Assembly: GCA_020436025.1 (NCBI GenBank)
Contig: JAGQYP010000030.1
Span: 1 to 43,449 of the forward strand
From: Crocinitomicaceae bacterium
Lineage (GTDB): Bacteria > Bacteroidota > Bacteroidia > Flavobacteriales_D > Crocinitomicaceae
DNA length: 43,449 bases
Direction: 5' to 3'
Below are positions 1 to 7,338 of the stretch, one piece after another. The notes beneath the pieces are model-generated. The model saw nothing but the letters and a program-made list of their open reading frames with translations. It had not been told where the DNA came from and ran no database searches. Position numbers and translations under genes: made by a program. Every line of letters begins with the position of its first letter. Position 1 is the first letter of the stretch.

Positions 1-34
1 GCCCTTTTGAGGGTGGGAGAGTATGTCGATGCCA
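1..34 (+). rRNA. rrf: 3' end of 5S rRNA (partial)
   Basis: The first ~34 bases resemble the conserved 3' end of a bacterial 5S rRNA, with GGGTGGGAGAGTATGTCGAT and a final GCC. A strong intrinsic terminator follows within 10 bases, as expected at the end of an rRNA operon. Only the tail is in the window, so neither full folding nor the upstream 16S/23S genes can be checked. The exact 3' end is uncertain by a few bases. Confidence 0.72.
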
Positions 35-42
35 CTTTTTTT

Positions 43-73
43 AAAGCCACGCTTCTCGCGTGGCTTTTTTTTT
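43..73 (+). terminator. Intrinsic terminator of the rRNA operon
   Basis: A perfect 10-bp stem AAAGCCACGC / GCGTGGCTTT (43-52 with 58-67) closes a TTCTC loop and runs into a T tract ending at 73. It lies directly after the 5S tail. Confidence 0.9.
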
Positions 74-93
74 GGAAAAAACTTAGATGGTAC

Positions 94-113
94 GGTCCGT
101 CAGCCGACGGATC
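94..113. repeat. Short inverted repeat after the rRNA terminator
   Basis: GGTCCGTC and GACGGATC form an 8-bp stem with one G-T wobble around the loop AGCC. No T tract follows, so it is not a second terminator. No function can be assigned. Confidence 0.4.
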
Positions 114-233
114 AATGCACTTAATTGGCTTTACATTAAAACTCCCATTTATATATTCATCTTAATAACTTGTTAGTCGTTTATTGCTATGGATAAAATT
201 TAATTGAAAAAGAATGCGTATTTTATTAATAGT

Positions 234-1130
234 ATGCCTTCATGTTTTTTCAAATACCAAAAACGATTATTTGTCTTACTGTTTGGAGCCTTGTTCTTTA
301 TTTCTTGCTCTGAAGTGGAGACGGAAGAGTTCAATTTTCAGTTTCAAGTTCCTGAATTGGAATATGAAATCGAAAACTATTTGGAATTAGATAGTCTTTT
401 AGAATATTTCGGATATGAATTAGATTCCATTCATATTTACAAGAAAGTGCCTCAAGTGTTTGTAGATCAGATAACTCCAAGTATTAAAATGTTGAGAAGT
501 GATGAAAAGAAGCTCAATTTTATCCGTATTATTTTAGCTCATACTTTGAAAGTAAATGAGGAAATTGCTCAAACTAGAATACATCTCTATAAAAGATTGA
601 ATAAAGACACATTAGCTCATAAAGACTCTGTTTGGTTAGATAGTTTGTCGGATGTTTATAGAGTAAAAAGACAAAACTACAGTGATCTAATCAATAAAAT
701 TGACATAATACCTCCTTCTTTGATCATAGTCCAAGGAATTATTGAATCAGGTTGGGCCACTTCCAAATATGCTATTGAAGGAAACAACTTATTTGGTATG
801 TATGGAAGTAGGAGGGTCGTTACGAAGACTGGTGATACCCGCCCAAAAGCAAAGGATTATGAAACAATTGGAGAATGTGTGAGAGAATATATTACCAATT
901 TGAATCGCCATGGAAGTTATAGACGAATGAGGGAGGTTCGGGCGGAAATGCGGGATCTTGGTCTATTGATTACGGGGAAAAAATTGGCTTCTACTTTGAT
1001 GAATTATTCTACTTTGGGTGAACGATACGTCAAAAAAATTGTTTCTATGATCAATATCTATGACTTAGAAGAATATGATCAATACTCCTTAAAACATGGA
1101 GTAGTCATTAAAGTAAAAATACAGGAATAG
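234..1130 (+). CDS. GH73-type glucosaminidase lipoprotein (Bax-like)
   Basis: This is probably a cell-wall hydrolase that cleaves the glycan strands of peptidoglycan in the periplasm. The C-terminal half carries the Glucosaminidase (PF01832/Bax-like) signature: PPSLIIVQGIIESGWATSKY followed by EGNNLFGMYG. The Glu of IIESGW is the expected catalytic acid. The N-terminus has a basic stretch, a hydrophobic core and the lipobox FFISC, so it is a lipoprotein. I chose ATG 234 because it precedes the signal peptide closely; an in-frame TTG at 204 would add ten residues. The region between the lipobox and the enzyme domain (about 100 residues) is charged and helical, with no domain I recognise. mutY starts 3 bp after the stop, so the two genes are probably cotranscribed. 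Confidence 0.85.
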   Translation: MPSCFFKYQKRLFVLLFGALFFISCSEVETEEFNFQFQVPELEYEIENYLELDSLLEYFGYELDSIHIYKKVPQVFVDQITPSIKMLRSDEKKLNFIRIILAHTLKVNEEIAQTRIHLYKRLNKDTLAHKDSVWLDSLSDVYRVKRQNYSDLINKIDIIPPSLIIVQGIIESGWATSKYAIEGNNLFGMYGSRRVVTKTGDTRPKAKDYETIGECVREYITNLNRHGSYRRMREVRAEMRDLGLLITGKKLASTLMNYSTLGERYVKKIVSMINIYDLEEYDQYSLKHGVVIKVKIQE

Positions 1131-1133
1131 TAG

Positions 1134-2165
1134 GTGCAATCATTTTATTTGAAAATACTGAACTGGTATGATCAGAATCAACGGGATCTTCCTTGGAGAG
1201 CTACTAAGAATCCTTACAAAATATGGCTTTCGGAAATTATTCTTCAGCAAACAAGAGTAGAACAGGGAAGGTCATATTATGAGAAATTTGTTTTGCATTA
1301 CCCGACTGTTCAGGATTTAGCGCAAGCATCGGAAGATCAGGTGTTAAAATTATGGGAAGGATTGGGTTATTATTCCAGAGGAAGAAACTTGCTTGCTACG
1401 GCAAAAATTATCGCTATTGATTACAATGGAGAATTTCCAAATAATGCAAATGACTTGAAGAAGTTGAAAGGCATTGGCCCTTATACTTCTGCGGCTATTA
1501 GTTCAATCTCTAACAATGAAAGGATTGCAGCAGTAGACGGCAATGCATTTAGAGTGCTTTCCAGATTCTTTGATATTGAAAAAGACATCTCGCTCAATAC
1601 AACGAGAAAGTATTTTGAAAAGCTGATGACAGAATTGATTGAAGGAAATCGGCCAGGAGATTTTAACCAAGCGGTGATGGATTTAGGTGCATCTATTTGC
1701 ACTCCAAAAAATTACCAATGTGAAACCTGCCCTTTGAATTACGGTTGTATCGCTTTTGAGAAGAAACAAGTTGATCAAAGACCTGTAAAAACAAAAAAGT
1801 TAAAGATTAAAGACAGGTATTTACATTTTTTATTGATATTCGATAGTAGTAAAATAGCATTGGAACGTCGAGAAGAAGGGATTTGGAAAGGACTGTATCA
1901 ATTCCCATTAATCGAGATGGAGACTAATAATACTGCTTCTTCTGATCTTATAAAATCAGCTCAAATACCTATTGAGAATGCGAAATTGATTCAAAAAAAT
2001 GACTCTCCACATAAACTGTCACATCAGAATTTATTTATTTCTTTTTGGAAAGTAGATTCGAAGGGGGCAGATCTGAAGTATGATTTGGAGGAATTGGAGA
2101 AGTTATCTTTTCCTAAGCCTCTAAAAACCTTCATTGAGGGATATTTCTCAGAAGTCAATATCTAA
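1134..2165 (+). CDS. mutY: A/G-specific adenine DNA glycosylase MutY
   Basis: It removes adenine mispaired with 8-oxoguanine in base-excision repair. Visible family features, in order: WLSEIILQQT with catalytic Glu34, the helix-hairpin-helix LKGIGPYTSA (111-120), VDGN with catalytic Asp135, and four iron-sulfur Cys (189, 196, 199, 205; spacing C-x6-C-x2-C-x5-C). A C-terminal NUDIX-like 8-oxoG recognition domain spans about residues 228-340. The length of 343 is normal. The start is GTG, three bases after the upstream glucosaminidase stop. Its 3' end overlaps the convergent dnaX 3' end by 18 bp. Confidence 0.95.
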   Translation: MQSFYLKILNWYDQNQRDLPWRATKNPYKIWLSEIILQQTRVEQGRSYYEKFVLHYPTVQDLAQASEDQVLKLWEGLGYYSRGRNLLATAKIIAIDYNGEFPNNANDLKKLKGIGPYTSAAISSISNNERIAAVDGNAFRVLSRFFDIEKDISLNTTRKYFEKLMTELIEGNRPGDFNQAVMDLGASICTPKNYQCETCPLNYGCIAFEKKQVDQRPVKTKKLKIKDRYLHFLLIFDSSKIALERREEGIWKGLYQFPLIEMETNNTASSDLIKSAQIPIENAKLIQKNDSPHKLSHQNLFISFWKVDSKGADLKYDLEELEKLSFPKPLKTFIEGYFSEVNI

Positions 2166-3904
2166 TTTGAACCTCTTTTGTAAGGCCAATAAATCGGGGT
2201 TTTTTTCAGACATTTTTTTGAATTTATCAATGGAGGTCATCAACTGAATGTCATCCGAATTATCCTTTTCCACGATTTCACAACTGATATCCGTTCCCCA
2301 GTTTTGAAGACCTCTTCTCAAGAAAGAAACAATTTCATTTCTATACTGCTCCAAACTGTTTTTTTGAATTGTATTGGAAACTTTAAATTCCAGAATAAAA
2401 TCAGTTTTTAGTTCTATTTCAGAGGTCGTCAATGTGGCAGCTAAACTGTCTCGCCCATCTTTTTGTAATTGATAAGCAAGTTTTTTCAATTGTTGCTTAG
2501 CCGTTTCTAATTCGAATGGAGTTTTTGGTTTGTTCTCTGTATTAGTGAAATCATCTTCTTCCTGGTTTTCAGGATTTAATACTTTGGAAATAGAAAGATG
2601 CTTTGAAACTAGGTTTGGTGTGCTCTTAGCAACAACTTTAATCTCTTTTTTAGGCTGTGTTTCAATTATCGGGGTTGCTGCAAATGCAGTATTCCCTGAA
2701 ATTTCTGGATTTGATTTTTTGAGTGGAATAATTTTCTTTTCCTCTTTTTCAGGTTGATTCGGAAAAGGAATGATTGGAACAGGATCAGTTAGGGATTTTT
2801 TTTTTCCTGCTCACTTTTAATCGAACAAAGTTGCATGATGCCTATCTCGACAAGTAATCGCTTGTTTTTCGAAGCTTTATAGTCGACATCAACTTGAGAA
2901 ATCACACCCAGGGCTCTCATTATGAAAGGGAGACTCAATGTTTCCGCTTGTTCCAAATACTTTTGCTTAATCTTTTCACCTGCTTCCAACATGGAGTGTG
3001 TTTTAGTATCCTTACAAATCATTAGATTTCTGAAGTGCTCGGCGAATCCAAGTAAGAAGTTAGATCCATCAAATCCTCTTTCCAAAATTTCATTGTATAA
3101 AAGCATGGCACTCGGAATATCTTCAGAGGTCATGAATTCTACAAGTTTGAAGAAATAGTCGTAGTCAAGAATATTTAAATTCAGAATTACGTTTTCATAG
3201 GTCAATTGCCCTCCAGTTGAACTAACGATTTGATCGAATAAAGAAAGAGCGTCTCTTAAACCTCCCTCAGCTTTCTGAGCAATTAGTGTAAGTCCATCCT
3301 GCTCAACTGTTACACCTTCTTTTTTAGCAATGCATTCAAGGTGTTTAACCATGTCTTCCACTTTGATTCTGTGAAAGTCGAAAATTTGACAACGAGAAAG
3401 GATCGTAGGGATGATCTTATGTTTTTCCGTTGTAGCTAAGATGAAAATAGCATGTTTTGGTGGCTCCTCTAAAGTCTTTAAGAAAGCATTGAAAGCAGAG
3501 GGTGACAACATGTGAACCTCGTCTATGATGTAGACTTTGTAGTTTCCTAATTGAGGAGCGATTCGAACTTGATCAACAAGAGCTCGGATATCATCAACTG
3601 AATTATTTGAAGCCGCATCTAGTTCGTAAATGTTGAGCGACTGACCTTCATTAAATGACTTACAAGAATCACATTCATCACATGCCTCGATGTTTTCTTT
3701 TCGATTCATGCAATTGATCGTTTTGGCTAATATTCTTGCGGTTGTCGTTTTACCAACTCCTCTGGTTCCACAAAACAAAAAAGCTTGAGCCAAATGATCT
3801 GTTTTGATCGAATTTTTTAGGGTATTCGTAATAGAGCTTTGCCCCACAACAGAATCAAATGTCTGGGGTCTGTATTTTCTTGCTGATACTACGAAATCAC
3901 TCAT
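2148..3904 (-). CDS. dnaX: DNA polymerase III subunit tau (DnaX), full length via -1 slippage
   Basis: This is the clamp-loader ATPase and replisome organiser. The frame from ATG 3904 holds Walker A GTRGVGKTT (46-54), four zinc-binding Cys (65, 75, 78, 81), Walker B IIDEVHML and the SRC motif (170-172). After Lys369 it meets an A10 run (minus strand; plus T at 2796-2805) and would stop two codons later. A -1 shift on that run gives a frame that I translated without any stop to 2148: a Pro/Lys-rich linker, then a C-terminal domain ending KKMSEKNPDLLALQKRF, resembling Bacteroidota DnaX tails. The total would be 585 aa, normal for the phylum. The shift is either real slippage (ribosomal or transcriptional) or a homopolymer sequencing error. 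Confidence 0.85.
2789..3904 (-). CDS. dnaX: DnaX short form (gamma-like, 371 aa), unshifted product
   Basis: Without slippage the frame ends ...SEQEKKNP and a TAA at 2789-2791. The product would keep the ATPase domains and the clamp-loader collar domain (roughly E. coli domains I-III) and lose the tau-specific C-terminal region that in E. coli binds DnaB helicase and the polymerase core. This is the same architecture as E. coli and Thermus gamma. That both forms are made here is inference. Confidence 0.7.
   Translation of the reverse strand: MSDFVVSARKYRPQTFDSVVGQSSITNTLKNSIKTDHLAQAFLFCGTRGVGKTTTARILAKTINCMNRKENIEACDECDSCKSFNEGQSLNIYELDAASNNSVDDIRALVDQVRIAPQLGNYKVYIIDEVHMLSPSAFNAFLKTLEEPPKHAIFILATTEKHKIIPTILSRCQIFDFHRIKVEDMVKHLECIAKKEGVTVEQDGLTLIAQKAEGGLRDALSLFDQIVSSTGGQLTYENVILNLNILDYDYFFKLVEFMTSEDIPSAMLLYNEILERGFDGSNFLLGFAEHFRNLMICKDTKTHSMLEAGEKIKQKYLEQAETLSLPFIMRALGVISQVDVDYKASKNKRLLVEIGIMQLCSIKSEQEKKNP
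2796..2805 (-). promoter_or_regulatory. A10 slippery run in dnaX
   Basis: The minus-strand sequence is GAGCAGG followed by ten A and TCCCTAA. The zero frame reads GAA AAA AAA AAT CCC TAA. Moving back one base gives AAA TCC CTA and the long open tail frame. A purine-rich GAGCAGG sits directly upstream. No convincing downstream stem-loop was seen. Homopolymers of nine or more A are known to support transcriptional slippage, as in Thermus dnaX. Confidence 0.7.
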
Positions 3905-3929
3905 TTTTTTCTTGATTTTTCAAGGATTA

Positions 3930-3937
3930 CAAAGTTA
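3930..3937 (-). promoter_or_regulatory. Probable -7 box for dnaX
   Basis: The minus-strand sequence TAACTTTG matches the Bacteroidota -7 consensus TAnnTTTG. It lies 26 bp upstream of the dnaX ATG. I do not see a clear -33 TTTG at the usual distance. Confidence 0.5.
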
Positions 3938-4041
3938 GCAGATAATCAGAAAATATTGGGAAAATGAGTGGTTTTGTATCAACAGGTTTTTAACATGTTA
4001 AAGTTTATTGTTACTTTTTAGGAAATCGACATTTTAGGAGT

Positions 4042-4950
4042 ATGCAACTCATTATTTTTGCTTTATTGTTTTTATCTTCTTGTTCCTTTGAAACACCGCT
4101 CAATGAGTCAAAGAATGCTGGAACTTTGCCGGAAGAGAAAGAAGTTCATTTTGCTGATCCTATTCAACTGGATTTACTTAAGGAATTTTCAAGAGAAGGT
4201 ATTCGAGAACGGATTGATTCTATTCAGAAAGTAGGAGGGAATTTGTATGTGCATTGCTTGGTTCCTTTGTGTGATAATGACAACCAAGGTATCGTGAAAG
4301 TTTCACAAAGTTTGGGGGATGGACTGAATTTGAGAACCAATTTGTATTGGGCTACCGGACACGGAATGAAAGCCTATTTTCAGAAGTCTTCAAAATGGAA
4401 AACAATTAAAATTTATAATCCAGAGTCTGATGATATCTTGGAAAGAACCGTCTTTCGATCCAAAATTGGTAATGCCACAGTTTATTTGATTACGGATGCT
4501 TACAGAGGAGATCGAATGAAAGAATGTCTTGAAGATTATTTCGGATCCTTAGCAGGAGGAAAAAATGATAGTTTGGTAATCGATAGTTTAACAGTCTATT
4601 TAAACTCGAAAGCGGATTTAATCGGGTTTAATGGGCACAATGGTTTAATGGATGTGCCAGTTGATAAGGTTGTCGCGGTTGATAATAGAGAAAAAGACGC
4701 TGTAGCCATTGGGTGCATTTCCAACAGTTATTTTAAACCGTATTTTTTTCAAGCTCGAGCATTTCCTTTGGTTATGACTACAGGACTTATGTATCCGGGA
4801 GCCTTTATTTTTGATGACATTATTCATAAGTGGGCAGTCAATGCGTCGGACCTAGAAATAAGATATGCCGCAGGAGATGCGTACAATAGGGTGATGAAAT
4901 GTGGTCAGAGAGGAGGACGAAACTTATTTTCGACAGGATGGGAAGGATAA
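4042..4950 (+). CDS. Lipoprotein of unknown function, possible caspase-like fold
   Basis: I do not recognise a named family. The protein begins with a short signal peptide ending in the lipobox LSSC (Cys14). In the second half, hydrophobic strand LIGFNGHNG (His199) is followed 26 residues later by AVAIGCISNSYF (Cys225). The next segment, PLVMTTGLMYPGAF, has the look of a core strand followed by a loop. The order strand-His-Gly, strand-Gly-Cys resembles the catalytic layout of clan CD peptidases (caspase/gingipain type), although there the His is usually followed directly by Gly. This is a weak structural inference. AGGAG lies just before the ATG. The gene is divergent from dnaX and stands 59 bp before the split nucleotidase genes. 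Confidence 0.6.
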   Translation: MQLIIFALLFLSSCSFETPLNESKNAGTLPEEKEVHFADPIQLDLLKEFSREGIRERIDSIQKVGGNLYVHCLVPLCDNDNQGIVKVSQSLGDGLNLRTNLYWATGHGMKAYFQKSSKWKTIKIYNPESDDILERTVFRSKIGNATVYLITDAYRGDRMKECLEDYFGSLAGGKNDSLVIDSLTVYLNSKADLIGFNGHNGLMDVPVDKVVAVDNREKDAVAIGCISNSYFKPYFFQARAFPLVMTTGLMYPGAFIFDDIIHKWAVNASDLEIRYAAGDAYNRVMKCGQRGGRNLFSTGWEG

Positions 4951-4996
4951 TGGAATGATTTAATTTAGCCGTAACTCAGGGCATAAATGAATTACT

Positions 4997-5004
4997 TATT
5001 TTTG
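4997..5004 (+). promoter_or_regulatory. -7 promoter box for the split 5'-nucleotidase operon
   Basis: TATTTTTG matches TAnnTTTG exactly. Its end is only 5 bases before the ATG at 5010, so the transcript would begin at or next to the start codon (leaderless). Confidence 0.6.
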
Positions 5005-5009
5005 TATCC

Positions 5010-5720
5010 ATGATTCGAGTGGTCTACTATTTGTTTGGAATTTTATTTCTCTATTCTTGTGGGAGTAATTCGTTGCAGCACCAAACCCAATTGATGCCTG
5101 TAAATCCTCAAATCGAGAAGGATTCTCAAATCGAAAAGGAAATTTCGGAGTATAGAAAAGAGTTGGAGGATTCCATGAATACGGTTTTGGCAGAAGCGAA
5201 AGTGGATTTTCAAAGAGGAAAACCCAATGGGAATCTAAATAATTTGATCGCGGATATTGTTTTTAAAGCGGGAATGCAAAGAGCTCGAATTCATTCTATT
5301 GCTCACAATAATACCATAGCTTTGTTGAATTGGGGAGGATTGAGAGCTCCTATCAACAAAGGAAAGATCACGATTGGAACTTGTTTCGAAGTCATGCCGT
5401 TTGAAAATGAGATTGTTATTGTGGAAATGACTCAAGAAGATTTAGTGATTATCAAAGATTTTCTTATTGAAAAGGGAGGTCATCCAGTTTCTAACATGCT
5501 TGTTGAGAAGAATGAAATTCAAGTAGCAGGACACCCACTTTCAGATCAACATTATTTTGTGATTACTTCTGATTATTTGTTCAATGGAGGAGATCAAATG
5601 AGTTTTTTTAAAGGAAAAAAAGTAATTCATACTGGATACAAAATTCGGGATGCCTTGATCGATTATTTTTATCGAAATCCGGTGGTTGAGGACCTTCCAG
5701 AAAAAAGATTGAATTTCTGA
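5010..5720 (+). CDS. 5'-nucleotidase C-terminal domain lipoprotein
   Basis: The product matches the substrate-binding C-terminal domain of UshA/5'-nucleotidases (PF02872) as a free-standing protein. Visible features are a signal peptide with lipobox LYSC (Cys17), LNNLIADIVFKAG, NWGGLRAPI (107-115) and TIGTCFEVMPFEN, matching the family's G-x-IT...PF-x-N motif. In most bacteria this domain follows the metallophosphatase domain on one chain. Here it is its own gene, placed before the catalytic gene and overlapping it by one base (TGATG). The two products probably act together on periplasmic nucleotides. Confidence 0.87.
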   Translation: MIRVVYYLFGILFLYSCGSNSLQHQTQLMPVNPQIEKDSQIEKEISEYRKELEDSMNTVLAEAKVDFQRGKPNGNLNNLIADIVFKAGMQRARIHSIAHNNTIALLNWGGLRAPINKGKITIGTCFEVMPFENEIVIVEMTQEDLVIIKDFLIEKGGHPVSNMLVEKNEIQVAGHPLSDQHYFVITSDYLFNGGDQMSFFKGKKVIHTGYKIRDALIDYFYRNPVVEDLPEKRLNF

Positions 5721-6631
5721 TGGATCGAAGGAGTTTTACTAAAAATATCGGTTTAGGTGCGATAGGATTGACAACGCTTAATTCCTTTGCATTCAAGAAA
5801 TCGTATAAGAGGATTACAATTCTTCATACGAATGATACGCATAGTCGTATAGATCCATTCCCATCGAATCATAAGAAATATGCGGATATGGGTGGGGTTG
5901 CAAGAAGAGCTAGCTTGATTCATCAGATTCGTGAAGAAGAGAAAAATGTGCTGTTGCTGGATGCTGGGGATATTTTTCAGGGAACACCTTATTTCAATTT
6001 TTTTGGTGGGGAGTTGGAATTAAAACTCATGACACAATTAGGATACGACGCTGCTACCATGGGGAATCACGATTTTGACAATAGTATTGAAGGTTTTGCA
6101 AAGGTTCAGGATAAAGCCAAATTTCCATTTTTGTGTGCGAATTACGACTTCACCAATACTGTGTTGGAAGGGAAGACACAGCCCAATACTATTTTCATTA
6201 AAGATGGAATTCGAATTGGAGTATTTGGAGTCGGGGTGGAATTGAAAGGACTCGTGTCCGATCATTTGTATAAAGAAACCAAGTATATTGATCCTATATC
6301 AGTAGCTCAAGATCAGGTAAAATACTTGAGAGAGGAAAAACAATGTGATTTGGTGATTTGCCTGTCTCATTTAGGGTATTCCTATTCTACAGATAAAGTA
6401 AGCGATGAAGTTCTGGCTCAGAAAACAAAGGGAATCGATTTGATTATTGGGGGGCATACCCATACTTTCATGGAAAAACCTCAAGTGCTTAAAAACCTCG
6501 AAGAAAAGAACGTATTAGTCAATCAGGTAGGGTTTGCAGGAATCAATCTAGGTCGAGTAGATTTTCTATTTGATTCTCAAGAAATCTCTGGGGTTCAGAA
6601 TCAGTCGTATCCAGTTCAGAATTGGGGGTGA
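5720..6631 (+). CDS. Tat-exported metallophosphatase, 5'-nucleotidase catalytic domain
   Basis: This is the catalytic half of a 5'-nucleotidase-type enzyme. Metal ligands are clear: HTNDTH (Asp39, His41), DAGD (Asp84), GNHDFD (Asn116, His117), SHLG (His217) and GGHTHTF (His246, His248). The N-terminus MDRRSFTKNIGLGAIGLTTL has the twin-arginine motif with a hydrophobic core, so export is likely by Tat, folded with metals. At 303 residues it lacks the C-terminal nucleotide-binding domain, which is encoded by the gene just upstream. The start overlaps that gene's stop, indicating translational coupling. Confidence 0.9.
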   Translation: MDRRSFTKNIGLGAIGLTTLNSFAFKKSYKRITILHTNDTHSRIDPFPSNHKKYADMGGVARRASLIHQIREEEKNVLLLDAGDIFQGTPYFNFFGGELELKLMTQLGYDAATMGNHDFDNSIEGFAKVQDKAKFPFLCANYDFTNTVLEGKTQPNTIFIKDGIRIGVFGVGVELKGLVSDHLYKETKYIDPISVAQDQVKYLREEKQCDLVICLSHLGYSYSTDKVSDEVLAQKTKGIDLIIGGHTHTFMEKPQVLKNLEEKNVLVNQVGFAGINLGRVDFLFDSQEISGVQNQSYPVQNWG

Positions 6632-6638
6632 TGGTTTT

Positions 6639-6701
6639 GAGTGTAGAGTTTAGAATTTAGAGTGTAGAATTATGAATTATGATTTAAGAATTAAGAATTA
6701 T
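6639..6701 (+). repeat. Heptad array, nine 7-bp words beginning GA
   Basis: Nine consecutive 7-bp words occur without a break: GAGTGTA, GAGTTTA, GAATTTA, GAGTGTA, GAATTAT, GAATTAT, GATTTAA, GAATTAA, GAATTAT. The array begins 8 bases after the nucleotidase stop and continues through the first ten codons of the next gene. Confidence 0.9.
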
Positions 6702-7277
6702 TTGGTTTTTTCTTTATTCTTTTTGTTTTGGTCTTGCAATAGTGAAAAAGCACAGGAGAAAGTTAATTTAGAATCTTTTAAAAACTACAATAAATCAGCT
6801 AAAGAGCTTACGGCTGAATTTCAAAATGATAAATCCAATTTGAATATTCTTATTAATAAATCAGAGTACAAACTAAGTCTGCGATATAAGGATCAGGTTT
6901 TAAAAGAATATCCTGTGGTTTTTGGTGATAATCCTGTCGATGACAAGAGGATGGAAGGGGATAGATGTACACCGGAAGGGCAGTTTAAAATTCGAGATTT
7001 GTATCCACATAAAAAATGGTCCAAATTTCTTTGGATTGATTATCCTACAAAAGACTCCGAAAGAAAATTTAAAGAGTCGAAATCGAAAGGAGAAATACCG
7101 GAAGATGTAACAATTGGTGGTGAAGTTGGAATTCATGGAGTTCCCAAGGACAAAGACAATCTTATATTAGAAAAACAAAACTGGACATGGGGATGTATTT
7201 CACTTCAAAACAAAGATGTGGATGACTTGTATTCGGTTGCTTTTAAAGGGATGGAAGTTTTGATAATTAAAAATTAA
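6672..7277 (+). CDS. L,D-transpeptidase (YkuD) lipoprotein
   Basis: It is predicted to cross-link peptidoglycan, or attach proteins to it, through a catalytic Cys. The YkuD signature is visible as VGIHGVPKDKD (His155) and WTWGCISLQNKD (Cys175); the strand LNILINKSEYKLSLRYKDQ and GDRCTPEGQFKI also fit the family. The signal peptide ends in the lipobox FWSC (Cys22). ATG 6672 lies inside a heptad repeat array, so the first ten residues are encoded by repeat words; no later Met precedes the signal core. The last codons (IIKN) also come from heptad words. Its neighbours in the same orientation are cell-envelope enzymes. Confidence 0.85.
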   Translation: MNYDLRIKNYLVFSLFFLFWSCNSEKAQEKVNLESFKNYNKSAKELTAEFQNDKSNLNILINKSEYKLSLRYKDQVLKEYPVVFGDNPVDDKRMEGDRCTPEGQFKIRDLYPHKKWSKFLWIDYPTKDSERKFKESKSKGEIPEDVTIGGEVGIHGVPKDKDNLILEKQNWTWGCISLQNKDVDDLYSVAFKGMEVLIIKN

Positions 7278-7338
7278 AAATGAAGAATTAACAATTGTTA
7301 ACTCCAAATTCCAAATTTCGCATTTCGAATTAATTCTT
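7266..7338. repeat. Heptad array between convergent genes
   Basis: About ten tandem 7-bp words start with A: ATTAAAA twice, ATGAAGA, ATTAACA, ATTGTTA, ACTCCAA, ATTCCAA, ATTTCGC, ATTTCGA, ATTAATT. The array covers the last codons of the L,D-transpeptidase and reaches the last codons of the convergent barrel gene, so both proteins end in IKN. Confidence 0.85.

Noticed and set aside
94..113. Hairpin as a second rRNA terminator
   Set aside because: No T tract follows the stem; the terminator at 43-73 is sufficient.
2148..2489. A separate 113-aa minus-strand gene
   Set aside because: The frame is open far upstream of its first start and joins dnaX by a -1 shift; it is the DnaX C-terminal domain, not an independent gene.
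2530..2757. A plus-strand open frame of 75 codons opposite dnaX
   Set aside because: It lies antisense to the tau linker region, which is itself an open continuation of dnaX; composition is that of a shadow frame.
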